Notes: a model not told the origin generated them from the sequence alone. A stretch of 64,000 nucleotides of DNA from Floccularia luteovirens (GCA_009739215.1 VSJF01000004.1:1488001-1552000); one strand, 5' to 3'; shown: positions 11,566-24,533, counted from the first letter of the stretch. Made by a program: numbers and translations.

Positions 11566-14500
11566 ATGCACAACGAACCGTCCGTCCATGTCACTCAACA
11601 TCTTAATTTTCTTCTTGGAACCTTTGAACAAAGTGTAGCGGGGTCTGATAGTTACAGGGAAATAAAAGATCACCCACAAAAGTACTTCCGTCGACCTATG
11701 ATTTAAGTCATATGTACTAATTAAGTCCACGTACCAGCTCTAGGACTCGTTTGAGTGACATTAGCCTAGCCACTGCTGATGAAACAGCAGTTGGGGCCCA
11801 AGATCAAGATGATTTCACCACGATCCTAGACGTATTTCGGTTCAACGAGAATGCCCCATTACACCCTCTAGTTTTCAAGATACATCAGTTTGTGGCATAA
11901 TGTTTCCAACAATAGGCCCAGCTGAAAATCTGCGCTCAGAAAGCTCCATGATCGCGTTCTTCTAGAGTCATTACTCGGTATTCTGTCATCCAATAGACCT
12001 AATGATTCAATATCCGGAGAGGTAGCAGAAGTTGTCGGATTCGACAATATGGACCTTGTTATGGATATCCTAAATCAAAGAAATATACTAAAAGCTGAAG
12101 TATATGATGCTCTTAAATCTTGCGGAAATTCATGCTAATGGTTATAAAGTTGGACAGATATATATCAAACGATCCGGAAACAATCCCCGAACCACAAAAA
12201 CATCAGCCAATCCTGGGTATTTCTCGTCATATATTCCGACGGCAACAACTGATAACGGAATAATACTAGATAACCTGCAAAATCTTTCTTCCGAGAAAGC
12301 ACGAAATCGCATGGAGAATTTGTTCAGGAAAAATGCAGCTCGACCGCCACTTCTCATGAGTTCTGTATGAATGATAAGATGTTCCATATATAAACCAGTT
12401 TTCCTGACAATCGTCCCAACAGGAAGAAGCCGAGATACTTCCAAATGTTTATTCTACGTCCTCTATTGCTCAAGGAAATATTCTCTCGCAATTCGGGAGT
12501 AAATATATGATGCCCTTAGGGACCACACGAAACATGCATGAGGTAAGTGACCTATCGATGAAGTATCTGATTACACTACATATCGGGGTTCAAGGACTAT
12601 GAAGAGGTTGTCATTCCTCCTCCGAAGCAAGTTGCTCCTAAACAATCGGAACGTTTAGTGCTCATAGCTGAGCTGGATGAAATCGCAAAAGGGTGTTTTC
12701 CGGTATTCCACATATCTTTGGCTAAAAATTTATTACTCATACAGCTGTAGGGTTACTCATCCCTGAATAGAATGCAGTCGATCGTATATCCAACAGCATA
12801 TAAATCAAATGAAAACATGCTCATATGTGGTATGTCACACTTATCGAATCAAGTATCAAGGTGTTTTCTGAATGTATTTGATGTGTATAGCTCCCACTGG
12901 TGCTGTTAGTTATATAAAAGTCACAGGGTAAATCGTACAGCTTATGCTTTAATAAGGGGAAAACAGATGTCGCGATGTTAACCATACTTCGAGTTATCAA
13001 GCAACACAGATCGAACGGACACATCCCTCCTACAAACCGAGATTCCTTCAAGATCATCTACGTGTAAACACATCCTCTTGGAGAATACATTTGTCTAATT
13101 GAAGATCCTATTGATGCCAGGGCACCTATGAAGGCGTTAGCGTCGGAAATTGTGAGGAAGTTAGGAAAGAGACTGCGATGGCTTAACATCAAAGTCCGTG
13201 AATTGACCGGTGCGGGATATGTTTCAATTGCAATAAGACCACGACTGAAGTATTACATAGGGGACATGCAACTGACGAAAGCTGAAATATCTGAAACACA
13301 AATTATTGTTACAACACCGGAAAAGTGGGACGTAGTCACAAGGAAACCCACCGGAGAGGGAGAACTTGCGTCTGTCTGTGCTAACTCCTTTCTATTCGTG
13401 CATATATCTGACTGGTTTGTAGAGCTTGAAATTACTGATTATTGATGAGGTCCATCTACTAAATGAAGAACGTGGAGCGGTCATTGAAACCATCGTAGCC
13501 CGGACTCTTCGTCAGGTAAGGTCCTTTCTAATCCTTATAATATTTATTCTTATCTTCCTCAACAGGTAGAAACAAACCAATCTATGATACGCATTGTGGG
13601 CTTAAGTGCAACACTACCAAACTACTTAGACGTAGCCGAGTTCTTAAGGTATATTCTCTATCATGTACTACACCCCTCTGATCTAATATCATATACAGCG
13701 TTTCCCGGTTTAAAGGTTTATTCTTTTTTGATTCCTCATTCAGACCTGTTCCTCTTGAACAGCACTTTTTGGGAGTCAAAGGCAAAACAGGCAGCGCCCA
13801 GTTTCGCAGAAACTTGGATAAAGTGACATTTCAGAAGGTGTCAGAACTAGTTGACCAGGGACATCAAGTTATGGTGTTTGTACATGCCAGGAAAGAGACG
13901 GTCAAAACGGCCATGGGCCTACAGGAAATGTCTGTCCTTGAGGGCAACTCAGAAATATTCAGCTGCGAAGACCATCCACAATGGAATCTTTTTCGTCGTG
14001 ACATTAGCGAATCAAGAAATAAGGAAATGAAACTTCTCTTTCAAACCGGATTCGGAATCCATCATGCTGGTATGTTACGAACGGACAGAAATCTAACCGA
14101 AAAACTCTTCGAAGCGAAGGCTATTAAGGTATGCTCACAATTGTATTCAACAGAAATGTATCCATAACGAAAATCAGGTTCTTTGCTGTACCGCAACCCT
14201 TGCATGGGGTGTCAACCTCCCTGCACATGCTGGTAGCATTCGTAGCCTTTCTGCCTATTGTACAATGCTTACTATATACTAAACAGTCATTATCAAAGGA
14301 ACTCAAGTCTACGATAGCTCTCGTGGCTCCTTCGTAGATTTGTCGGTGCTAGACGTTCTCCAGGTTTTTGGACGAGCAGGACGGCCTGGTTACGAAACCA
14401 GCGGTGAAGGATACATTTGTACCACCGAAGACAAACTCGCACATTACTTGGAAGCTGTGAATTCGCAAGTACGTAAAATACTTTTTGTCCTGCGATCAAG

Positions 14501-17493
14501 AAACTAAATTAAGTTGCAGCTACCCATTGAGTCCCAGTAGGTATATTCCAATCAATAAAAAAACAGTATCCGACAATAGTTTTCTCAGATTTAGAAGGGG
14601 TATGATCGATGCTCTTAATGCAGAAATTGCACTAGGAACAGTTGCAAACACTCAAGATGCGGTCCAATGGTTGGGTTATACATATCTTTTCGTTAGGATG
14701 CGCAAAAATCCGTTTGTTTATGGTTTGTGAGCTACGTTATTATTATTTTGAAGGCTCTGATATGTTAGCAGGGATTGATAGAGATGCACCACTTGAAGAT
14801 CCTCAACTAAGTTCTAAACGACTTGAACTTGTCGTATCAGCTGCACAGAATCTCGCAGCAGCGCGGATGATTGTCTTCGATCGCAACACCGGTGGATTTA
14901 GCATTACTGATCTTGGCAGGATCGCAGCAAAGTATTATATTCGTCATGCATCCATTCAGATATATAACGAATTAATGCGTCCCAAAATGTCTGAAGCCGA
15001 TGTGTTGGCTATGTTGAGCAGGAGCACAGAGGTCTGTCGAATTTATTTTGTATCAAGGTGTTTTACGAACACCATACAGTTCGATCAAATACAAGTGAGG
15101 GAAACAGAAGTAAAAGAGCTTGAACAGCTACAAGAACGAATACCATGCGAAGTCAAGGTAAGTAGATTGACAATGTCGTTTAGTTCCAAAATGGACAGGG
15201 ACAACAGGGCGGTCCGGACACCAGCCAAGGAAAAGTGAACATTCTTTTACAAGCATATATTTCCAGGGAGTCTGTGGACGATTTTGCACTGGTATCTGAC
15301 ATGGCCTACGCAGCACAAAACGGTGGTCGCATTATACGTGCGTTGCTTGAAATAGCAATGAGCAGAAAATGGGCCTTCATTACTGGAGTACTCCTGGGTA
15401 TGAGTAAAGCAGTAGAAAAACGATTGTGGCCATTCGAACACCCTTTTGTTCAGTTCCAACTCAAGGCAGACGTGCTTTACAATATTCAGGAGTGGGCTGA
15501 AGGACTAGATGTGTCCCAACTTGCCACTATGGATGCAACGTCCTTAGGAACCCTTGTACATATGAACGAGCACCACGGGAAGGCTATTCTTGATGTTGCA
15601 AAGCAGTTTCCAGCGGTTCAGCTGGAATATGATCTGAAACCTCTTGGTGATAGTGTTCTCAAATTGGTCGTGCATACTGGACGTGCGTTCACCTGGAATA
15701 CTCGCACACATGATAACGCCGAACCATTTTGGTTGTGGGTAGAAGATCCTACTGGACTCAACATTTATCATTTATACCACCTTTCCTTTCGACAGACCTC
15801 AGAAGCCTTGGATGTCGTTTTTATAATTCCTATATCAAATGAAAAACCCCCTCCATTTGTCACCCTGAGATGGGTTTCTGATAAATGGTTAGGAGCGGAA
15901 GATGAAATAACCATTCCCCTTGATTCCCTTATTATGCCTGCCAAGTCACAGTGCCATACTGCGAAACTAGATCTGCCCTACCTCTCAATCAACGCGCTTG
16001 GGAATAAAACATTAGAAGGAGTCTTTGGAAATACGATACGAAACTTCAATTCCATACAGACCCAGGTATTTTGGGGACTCTTGAATACGAAGTGGCATTG
16101 CCTTCTTTGTAGCCCTTCAGGAGGTGGAAAGTCTACCATGGCACAGATTGTTGCATGGTACGAAAGTTTTTGATGTATATGCTCACCTTTTTCCAACAAC
16201 ATTTTCAGGATGACCGCAATCCAAGTACCCAACGCTTGGGTTATTGTCGTGACTCCGCGACAGAGTGTTGCCGTAGAAACACTCTCGGGATATATGCGTG
16301 CTTCTGGCATCACAGGAATATCTGTGGAGCTAGCTCGTGAGCAAAACGTCCTTTCAAGGTCTCCTGGCAAGAAAATCCGTATCGTGACAGCTTCTCATCT
16401 TTACAAGGCTGTATCAAAAAAGGTATCCACAATATCAGATATAGACCTTGTTATTTGTGAAAACTTGGAATTGTTCGATTCAACCTACGAACTGGGGGTC
16501 TCACTGTTGCGTCATGCAACGCAATCCTCACCAACGAGATTTATAGGAATATCAAGTTCTTTGGACGACCCAGCCGACTTGGCAGACTGGCTTGATGTCG
16601 ATCCATCAGCTATTTTCAGCTTCCGTCCCCAACATCGAGAACAGTCACTGATATTCAGCCAGCAATCATTTTCAATACCATACTCAACAGCACTGCTCAA
16701 AGCCATGGCAAAACCAAGTCACGATGCAATAATGCGTGTGCCTGCGGGAGAAGCAGCAGTAATCTTTGTGCCTTCCAGGGGGTCCTGCCAGATGGTAGCT
16801 CACGACCTCATCACTCAATGTGCATTGTATACCGGAGTTGCAACCGGATATCTCCCTGCAAACCTAGATGAAATTCGATTGGAAATTTATTGTGTCCAGC
16901 TTCGAGATCGCTCCCTCGTAGACTTTGTCATGAAAGGTGTTGGCTTTTTTCACGCAGGGATCCAGCAAAGCGATCAAAAACTGATTTTACAATTGTTCTT
17001 GGAAGGCGTCATCCGAGTCCTGATTGTCCCAAGGGATTCTTGCTGGTCACTACCTATACGTGCTTCTACAGTGGTTGTGATGGGCACGCAGTATATCAGT
17101 ATCGGAGCTGATGGATCTGATCGTCAAGTACGGGATTATAGCTTAACAGAGCTTGTGCACATGCAAGGTCGAGCAGTCCGACATGTTGGCACCGGACACT
17201 TTCACTTATTCAGTCAGTCTGAAACCCTAGAATACTTCACGAAATTTTTGAATGAAGGACTACCTCTTGAATCCCAACTCCGCGACGACCAAAGTTTACT
17301 ACTCTGGTATCAAAGTCAGAAATGGAAGGACAACCTTTCAAAGAAACAACAAATTCTTGATGCTTTGTCGTTCACATTCCTCTCTCGACGCATTGTCAGC
17401 AATCCCACATATTACAGTTTTCGGTCCGACTCTAGAGATGAGAACCTATCCCGTATTGTTGATGAATTAACGAGTAGTACGGATACATCCTGA
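11566..17493 (+). CDS. SLH1: Slh1/ASCC3-type Ski2-like RNA helicase, C-terminally short
   Basis: Slh1 (ASCC3 in animals) is the helicase of the RQT complex that splits collided ribosomes. The start at 11566 is supported by an in-frame splice (donor near 11670, TACTAAT branch, acceptor before 11740) into [16 protein letters not shown]. Cassette 1 is intact: [63 protein letters not shown] and [19 protein letters not shown] rather than DEIH favours Slh1 over Brr2. A winged helix and a first Sec63 domain follow (about 14760 to 16000). Cassette 2 keeps [14 protein letters not shown], but motif II reads LVICENLEL and motif VI reads QGRAVRHVG. The frame stops in the second winged helix, so no second Sec63 domain is seen. 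Seventeen or so introns interrupt it; the protein is roughly 1,600 residues, against nearly 2,000 in yeast. Confidence 0.88.
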
Positions 17494-17640
17494 TGATACG
17501 GCAATCACATTTGAGTTAGGTTAATCTCGGTGTTGGTGATATACATACAAAATAAATTTCTTTCAAGATATGATATGTTGTGCTAGCACATACAGAATAA
17601 CATCTATCCAACTCTACCCTAGATTCTTATGAAATGGCAT

Positions 17641-19448
17641 CTACTTGAGGTATTTTCGAAGGTTCTGCAGCTTTTCTGCCGCTCTCTTCAAACTATCGAC
17701 GTCTTTGCAAAATGCAAAACGGGTGTACGCTTCCCCAATGTTAGCATGTTCTTCACAATAGAACTGTCAATGGTATAAGCAGAATTCTGAGAGATAGAAT
17801 GTAGTGTATTACATACCTCACTGACGGGAATCGAAGATACTCCGACTTCTAAAGCAATGAACCAGGCAGCCCTATGTGGCTGTTTGAGCAATGAAAGCAA
17901 AATTGAATATTTTGGAACATACTTGAAATCACGACCTCTACCTAAGATACTCTCTGGAAATGGGTAGTCATCTGGGAAGTCAACTCTGGAGATATCCTGG
18001 AAACATTCAGGTATGCCTTCGGCAGCCATATCCGTGCGTTCTTTACAACTTACCAGTAAAATGAAATAAGTGCCTTCTGGCGCAACATATTTCATACCTA
18101 AGTCATCGAAAGCTTTGACGATAATATCGCGTCGTTCTTCGTATTCTGCCAGCTGGGTCTCGAAGAATTTATTTTCTTCTGCATGTTCTAAACCAGCGGC
18201 CGCAGCCTCTTGTAACGGGGAGTTAGTGCAAAAAACGATTCTCGTCGTCGCTGCCAATGTGGGTTGGATGATGGATGGAGGACCAATTAACCAGCCGACG
18301 CGCCATCCAGTGGCTGCAAAAGCCTCTAAATTTACATTTAGTATAAATAAAATCGTACGGAAACGAAGTACGATCATACTTCCGGCTGATCCGACAGTAA
18401 CGGTGCGGTCCCACATTCCTGGAAGAGTTGCAAAGCGTACGTGTTCTTTTCCATCGAAAACAAGACAGTCGTACTGTGTGGGGCGTCGTCAAGTATTGGA
18501 AAACACTGAGAGATTGGCTGGCTAACCACTTCATCCGACATCACTAATAAGTTGAACTCTTCGGCAATCTCAGCAATTTCTTCCAATTCCTTGCGAGTGA
18601 AGACTTTTCCAACAGGATTATGAGGGGTGTTGATTATAATCATTTTTGTGCGAGGAGTCACTGCGCGACTATATTGAATGGTCAAGCCACAGCTACGAGT
18701 TAAGAAGAAAAAAAGAACTCTACCGCAGTTCTTCAGGATCAATCTTCCAGTCTGCGCTGGAGCCCTTCTCTTTTGACACAGGTGGGTGCATTGGGACGTA
18801 TACCGGTTTACCACCATTAAAAGTCACAGAGGGCAGGTACTGGTCGAAAAACGGTTCAAACATGATGACTTCGTCGCCGTCTTCAAGGAATGCAGTAAAA
18901 ACAGCATATTGTCCTGGAAGTCATATCCAAAGTTAGATACGGACGATATGTTAATTGTTCACTAACCTTCGTTTGCTCCGCTTGTTACCAAAATTTCGGT
19001 CTCAACATCAAGGTTTCTAGAGAATTTAGGGTCATAGAATTTCTTGATTGCATTCCGAAGGCGAATACGGCCTTTTGGATGCGAGTAATGGTTTGGGGCA
19101 ACTGTTCTCAAAGCTGATTCTGCTGCTTTCGTAATCCACTCAGGTGGTGAAAAGTTCATGTAACCTTGACCTAGATTAAGACAATCGGAAGGCAGATTGG
19201 CCGCACTGTTTGATGCATGGTCGAGGAGCGGGATTAGCCCTCGTGGTAGAAAAGTACCGTATTGCATACTTAAAGATAGACCAGACATCTTGTGCGAGCG
19301 CTCTACCTTCTCTTAAACGGGAAGAGAAAGGAATGAGGCATTCACGGCCCTGAGGTTTCTGAGGCGCTAAGGTAGACATGTGTGTATATGGACGTATGGT
19401 AAAGCGTAGACGATGATTGAGGAAGAATCTATGAGGGGACGATAGCAT
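17641..19448 (-). CDS. BNA3: Kynurenine aminotransferase / cysteine conjugate beta-lyase type
   Basis: This is a PLP-dependent class I/II aminotransferase, expected to turn kynurenine into kynurenate. Splicing near 19265 joins ALAQDVWSIFN to AANLPSDCLNLGQGYMNF, the family signature. Later blocks are NTPHNPVGKVFTRKELEEIA, LLVMSDEVYD, and SAGKAFAATGWRVGW, whose PLP lysine codon is itself split by an intron near 18370 to 18310. The C-terminus reads FAFCKDVDSLKRAAEKLQNL. Eight or more exons are required. Two in-frame starts exist: Met at 19448 gives a basic, hydroxyl-rich 23-residue leader that looks mitochondrial, and Met at 19379 (MSTLAPQK) gives a cytosolic form. The exact substrate cannot be fixed from sequence, since related enzymes accept several amino acids. 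It is convergent with SLH1. Confidence 0.88.
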
Positions 19449-19717
19449 GCAGCAGGACAGTTGGCACTAACAATCAGATTTTATAAGATCTTTCGATCTC
19501 TCGGCTTTAATTATGTAACACAGCTCCGAGAGCACTTATATTTCTCTCCGTCACAGATGCACTGTCACGGCCGTTCTCGATCCAGTTCGTTCTATAAAAT
19601 TTATAGCGGTAAGTCATCTTACAATATCAACAAGGCCTTTATCTCAGTCTCACAGAGCAAAAGCAGAGTTATTTGGCACTGTCATACTCTCAGTTCAAGT
19701 CATAACTATTCCTCAGC

Positions 19718-22700
19718 ATGGCCCAGCCAGAAGAGACCCAAGTCGGTGTGTCACCAAACCTTCCGTCCGTCACGAATGAAGATAGCGATAAGGCTTTGCC
19801 AACTGTGCCAAACCTATTAGTAACGGATGGAGATAATGTAATCGACGAAAATGAAGATGAAGAAGAGCAATTCATATATCCGGTCCCTTCGGCAACACAA
19901 AGTGAAACAGCTCAGGCATCTGCTACACGTAAATCACATCCTTCACCTGCTCAACTCGAATCGCTCTACGCGGCAACTTCTTCCGGTGACTTGCCGCTTC
20001 TCAAGCGCCTTTTTCGGAAAGCTCTGGAGACGGGTGATGTGGAACCATTTAGTCTTGCCAATGATGCATCTTCACGGACAGGTTTTACGGCATTACATGC
20101 AGCAGCAAGTAGGGGATATCTTGATATTGTCGTATGGCGTGAGCAACCTGATTATTTTCGATGCCTGCTTATTGTTCATAATGTATCAGTTATCGAAGAA
20201 TGTGGGGCTATGCCTGATATGGAGGACAGAGAAGGAGAAGTAAGTGACATACACATTATCTTTGTGGCATTTTACGACTTCACACCTAGACTGCACTACA
20301 CAAAGCTGCATTGAACGGCCATATTTCAATTGTTGTCTATCTTCTTCCAAACAAAGCAGATGTACACGCACGCGACGCAGATGGCTGGACGGCATTGCAC
20401 AATGCCTGCTCAAAGGTATATATAAATTCTTATTGTCAATGTGTTATTAAAGCACCTCATCATTAGGGTTACCTTGATATTGTCAGATGGCTATGCGAAC
20501 AAGGCAATGCTACGTCTACAGTTGATGACACGCCTGGCGTTGACGTGCGGAGTAAAGACGGTTGGACTCCATTGAGTACGTTCTCCAACCACCCAATAGC
20601 GATGAAATCTAATCTATACATAGTGAATGCCGCATCAAAGGGTCACTTACCTGTTGTTTTATATCTTCTAACGAAGCAGTCAGCCAATCCGTTGGTTAGG
20701 AATAAATGGGGAGAAACCGCCTTCGATGCTGCTGCTGCAGTTTTCGAAATTTGGATATGCGAGGTGCGTAGACTCTAGCTAACTTCCTCTGTCTTTGTCT
20801 CATGCCAGCTCTTAGATACTCCAACAAGCAGAGGCAGATCGCTGGAGAAGCGCTGCAAACCCATACAACCCGCTTCTTGTTCACACAACTGTACCACTTA
20901 TCTTATATGAGAACCAACGTTTGGATACACGTCTGAAGACGGTCGCTGTGTCGGGTGGGAGACCCAGGTTCTCTGCTTTTGGTCTTGGGAAACATGGCCG
21001 TTCTCCGCCTTTTGCGCTAAAGCTACTTACGCCCGACAAGGATGCTGGAAAGCAGTATGTGGCAGCCTGGCGAAGCGGAGTCCAACTACCTCTGCGTGAG
21101 GCACCTTGGACTGTTCCAAAACCTCAAATGAACAATGAGCCCGTACTGGAAAATGTTGAACGGAGTCATTTTTGGCTGTAAGAATCTCTGATTTTTATCA
21201 TCTACGCTCATTAGAGTAATGATATTGTCAGATCTGATTGGACCTTAGATATTACTCATCCTGGCGTCGACGGGGAAGAAGGATGGCAATATACCAATCA
21301 TTTTAGTGATCCTGAGGAATGGTGGACAGCTGAGAAACCACACCAATTAGAACGTATCTTGAACGGGAATAGTATTGTTCCAGCGGGTTTTGGTGGCTCT
21401 AGCAGCCTGTCGTCAAGTGGCCCTGCTCGATCGCCAGCGAAATGGGTGCGAAGACGCCGATGGGTTCGTATCATGCGCAGAAGATTAGATATACCACCCT
21501 TGCCGTTCCTTGAACCTGATGGTGTTCTCTATTATCTTGATGCGGATGGTTTTATACCTTACAGAGAAGGAGAAAATCCGGTCGGAAACGGAAACTCCTG
21601 GGAATTGAGTTTATCACCTGCAACAACTCCGTTAACAGCGCAAGACTATGTTTCTCGCGCCCGTTATCTCGTTGGGAATCACTTTCAAGAGAACGAGCCT
21701 GACAACGAAATACTCTCCCCGGTTGAGACTAGACGCGCAATAACGAATTTGGAAAGCGCAATCATGGAATTAAGACAAGGTCTTTTAGGTTAGCCGGACT
21801 TCGGACTACAACAAAATTTGTTTGCTGAATTTTTACTTTAGGTGATGAAAATGCAGACCGAAAAACGCAGGCAGAGGTCCTACTTAATACATACAGCCGA
21901 GAACTGGATCGACGAAAACAATCTGCCGATGCGCGTGGCCTCATTGTGTCTGCTGATGGTAAACATACTCTTACAAGTTCTCGAACATTGATAGGAACTT
22001 GATGTATCTAGATGATGGTTTGGAAGTTGACGACGAACCTTCTGATGAAGAGTTCCGTTATCCAGTAGCCCGCCCAACGTCGTCAAGGTCTTCCGTCTCC
22101 ACAGATTATCTCACTTCACAAGGTTCCGTCAGAACTCCCAATGACCTCACTCCACAGTTGTCACAGGCGCCTGATTTCCGTGTTCCTACACATGAGGCGC
22201 CTCAGAAGATTGCAACCCCTCGATGGAGTTCACCAACTCCTCATCAATTGCAAGCACAATGGGAACGAGATGAAAGTGTTCAACAATGCCGTGATTGTCA
22301 ACGTCGTTTCAACTTCATTAACCGTCGTGTACGTTTTTATCCCTTTTACTTTAACCCGCATTAATGTCAATCCCTTTGTACAGCATGTAAGCTAATGTTG
22401 AGTTTACAACATCTTCTGAGACTGATGGTCCACGCAGCACTGTCGAAAGTGTGGCTGCATATTTTGTGATCGTTGCACCTCACAACGAGTTCTTCTTGAT
22501 CCCTCCGATATTGTTCGTGATCCGTCGTTGCCCACTACTCCACCTTCGAATACATCACAAAGGGTATGCCACTCGTGTTATGATGAACTCAATGCCACTG
22601 TGCCCAGCAGGTTACTTGGTGGCAACGGAACGGTCATGGAACGGATAGTCGTTGATCAAGAGCGACTTACCATACCCGGTCATTATCCCCGAAGACAATC

Positions 22701-23232
22701 TAGCTCTCAGCTCAGTGATCTTGCCGAGTAAGTTATAGTCTCTTTCTACACGCTGTTTGCTAAACAATTATATATGAAGTTGTCCAGTTTGTAACCAGAA
22801 CCTTTCGGAGGTTGGCAGCGTATCAGAGCAGGAATCCCATGTCAAGAACTGTTTAGATGGTGGCTCGGGTGCCAGTTCCCAAACAGCTAAGTACCTCGTA
22901 TACCAGCTTCCAGCAGGAAGCACTCTCCTTGGCGTAGAATGTATGTCGTTCTTTTAGTGTATTGACCTCTTTTCTGAATATCTTGTAGGTGTAATCTGCC
23001 TAGAGGAGTTCGCAAAAGGTAAGCCTGATCAATAACTCAACTAATGTTCTCTAATCAATGCATTCTGTATCTTAGGATCTAGCGTAGCTAGGCTTAGCTG
23101 CTTCTGCAGCTTTCACAGTGGTTAGTGCATCTCCTCAACAATATTTTGCAAATTTGGGTCTTATTTTCATCGGCAGCATGCCTTTCATCTTGGTTGCAGC
23201 GTGGAAAGAATTGCCCCGTTCATGCACGCTGA
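19718..23232 (+). CDS. Ankyrin-DysF-FYVE-RING protein, probable endosomal E3 ubiquitin ligase
   Basis: The protein combines several modules. Ankyrin repeats come first (FTALHAAASRGYLDIV, TALHKAALNGHISIVVYLL, WTALHNACSKGYLDIVRWL, NAASKGHLPVVLYLL). A DysF-like region follows (EEGWQYTNHF, then KWVRRRRWVRIMRR). A FYVE finger (WERDESVQQCRDC, RRHHCRKCG, CDRCTS) should bind PI3P on endosomes. Next is C-x2-C-x16-H-x3-C (CPVCNQN to HVKNC), which could be a small zinc finger. The protein ends in a RING: CVICLEEFAKG, then CFCSFHSACLSSWLQRG and CPVH. The FYVE-RING end resembles yeast Pib1. The second His of RRHHCR depends on a predicted 3-nt exon at 22384-22386. At least twelve exons are needed. Start at 19718 is the first in-frame ATG of this reading frame. 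Ubiquitin-ligase activity is inferred from the RING. Confidence 0.85.
22384..22386 (+). other. Predicted 3-nt micro-exon (CAT, His) in the FYVE domain
   Basis: The trinucleotide CAT is flanked by an acceptor (ttgtacag) and a strong donor (gtaagc). The upstream intron would be 22329-22383 (55 nt) and the downstream intron 22387-22437 (51 nt), both of normal length here. Inclusion keeps frame and changes RRHCRKCG to the canonical FYVE signature RRHHCRKCG. Skipping would leave one 109-nt intron. Confidence 0.7.
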
Positions 23233-23318
23233 ACACTTTATCAATAGTATTTTGATTACCCATAAATTGCATTCACCCTGGAAATAGTCATATCTCTTTA
23301 TTAGAATGAAGTTATCTA

Positions 23319-24284
23319 CTAGTCACCTTCATCACGAGGCTCATAAAACGTACTATAATGAATTCTACTCTCATCAATACGGATAATGTTTGTCAGATCA
23401 TCAATGTCTGGTTCTACAATGTCTTGACCCTTCCGACCATCATCTTGATCATCTTCGAACCATGTTGAAGGGTCGTCATCGTCCTCATCTTCATCGTCAT
23501 TAGCGTCTTCGAGGTCTGATTCAGAAGGTTTATGGTTCCTGTGGCAAGGTAAATGTTAGAAATCATGTCTCCACAGGAGAAATGTGTACATGAATGCCCA
23601 AATCCTGGCTTCTCGTTCTTGTCTGCTCAACACTTCGCCTTTGATAGGCATTCCCAGACGTTTCTTCTTCTCAAGAATGCGTTTCTGCCTTTCCATGTCT
23701 TGTAGGTGAGCCTGGCGTTCAATGTCCATAGCTTCCTGCAAACTTAATGAGCCAGGGTGTTCCATTTGGTTGGCCGGTGTCTGTAAAAATAGAGTTCATT
23801 AATTTTATTATGAGAATGGATAGTACAATTGCATCTGAACGTACATATCGTGATAATGCTTTTCGCTTAGCTTCAAGTGTCCTGCTCGTAGGAGGCTCTT
23901 GTGGCATATCGAGTTTCATATCACCTTCTCCGATAATTCTTGTTTTCTTCAATCCAGTATTAATAGTTTCTACTCCGTCGAGTTCAATCAATCTGGATTC
24001 TATAGCAGCTTGTTCAGTCAATACCCTTTGCATGAATGTAGATGTAGATGCCCCGCTATCTACTGATATCAGTATACCTCCCTGGAAAATGACGAATTAC
24101 TGACGGTGAAGACAATAACCTCATGTTGAGCTTATGTAGATCCTGAAGTTCGCGAATAGTCACTTTCAGCCACAGGTCGCTGTTTGGGACGTGGAGAAGG
24201 TCTGAAGCCAGGCGGGATCGCAGATTTGCGAAGAGTAGGAGACATTGGGGATGGTGGAGATGAGCCAGGTTGACGATTTCTCAT
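23319..24284 (-). CDS. Acidic coiled-coil protein of unknown function
   Basis: I do not recognise this family. The start at 24284 opens a Pro/Ser/Arg-rich N-terminus (MRNRQPGSSPPSPMSPTLRK). Later exons give a helical, charged middle (RVLTEQAAIESRLIELDG and EAMDIERQAHLQDMERQK), then an acidic run rich in Asp and Glu, and a well-ordered looking end IRIDESRIHYSTFYEPRDE. The intron near 23890 to 23780 joins in phase; the first intron (near 24150 to 24080) is not resolved and more than one join is possible. No signal peptide or membrane segment is seen. It is convergent with the FYVE-RING gene (86 bp between stops). Coding status is supported by length, codon pattern and compatible splice sites, not by homology. 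Confidence 0.6.
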
Positions 24285-24533
24285 GATGAGCAAGTAAAGG
24301 AATTGTTGTGGTTGCAGAAGAAGGTTGATTTGATTGTTTGAGACTACCTAATGTACAGGGCTAATTAAGCCACCTGAGCTCAGGTTATGAATCACACCTA
24401 TCGGACCGATTTGTTACTCCGTTTATTCATCTTACCTCTTTCACATCCGGCATAAAGAATAGAAATACAAGTCATACGTTTATATTACACTATCCTAATC
24501 GCGTTAGTCATCGTGTATGTTGTTACATTACAG

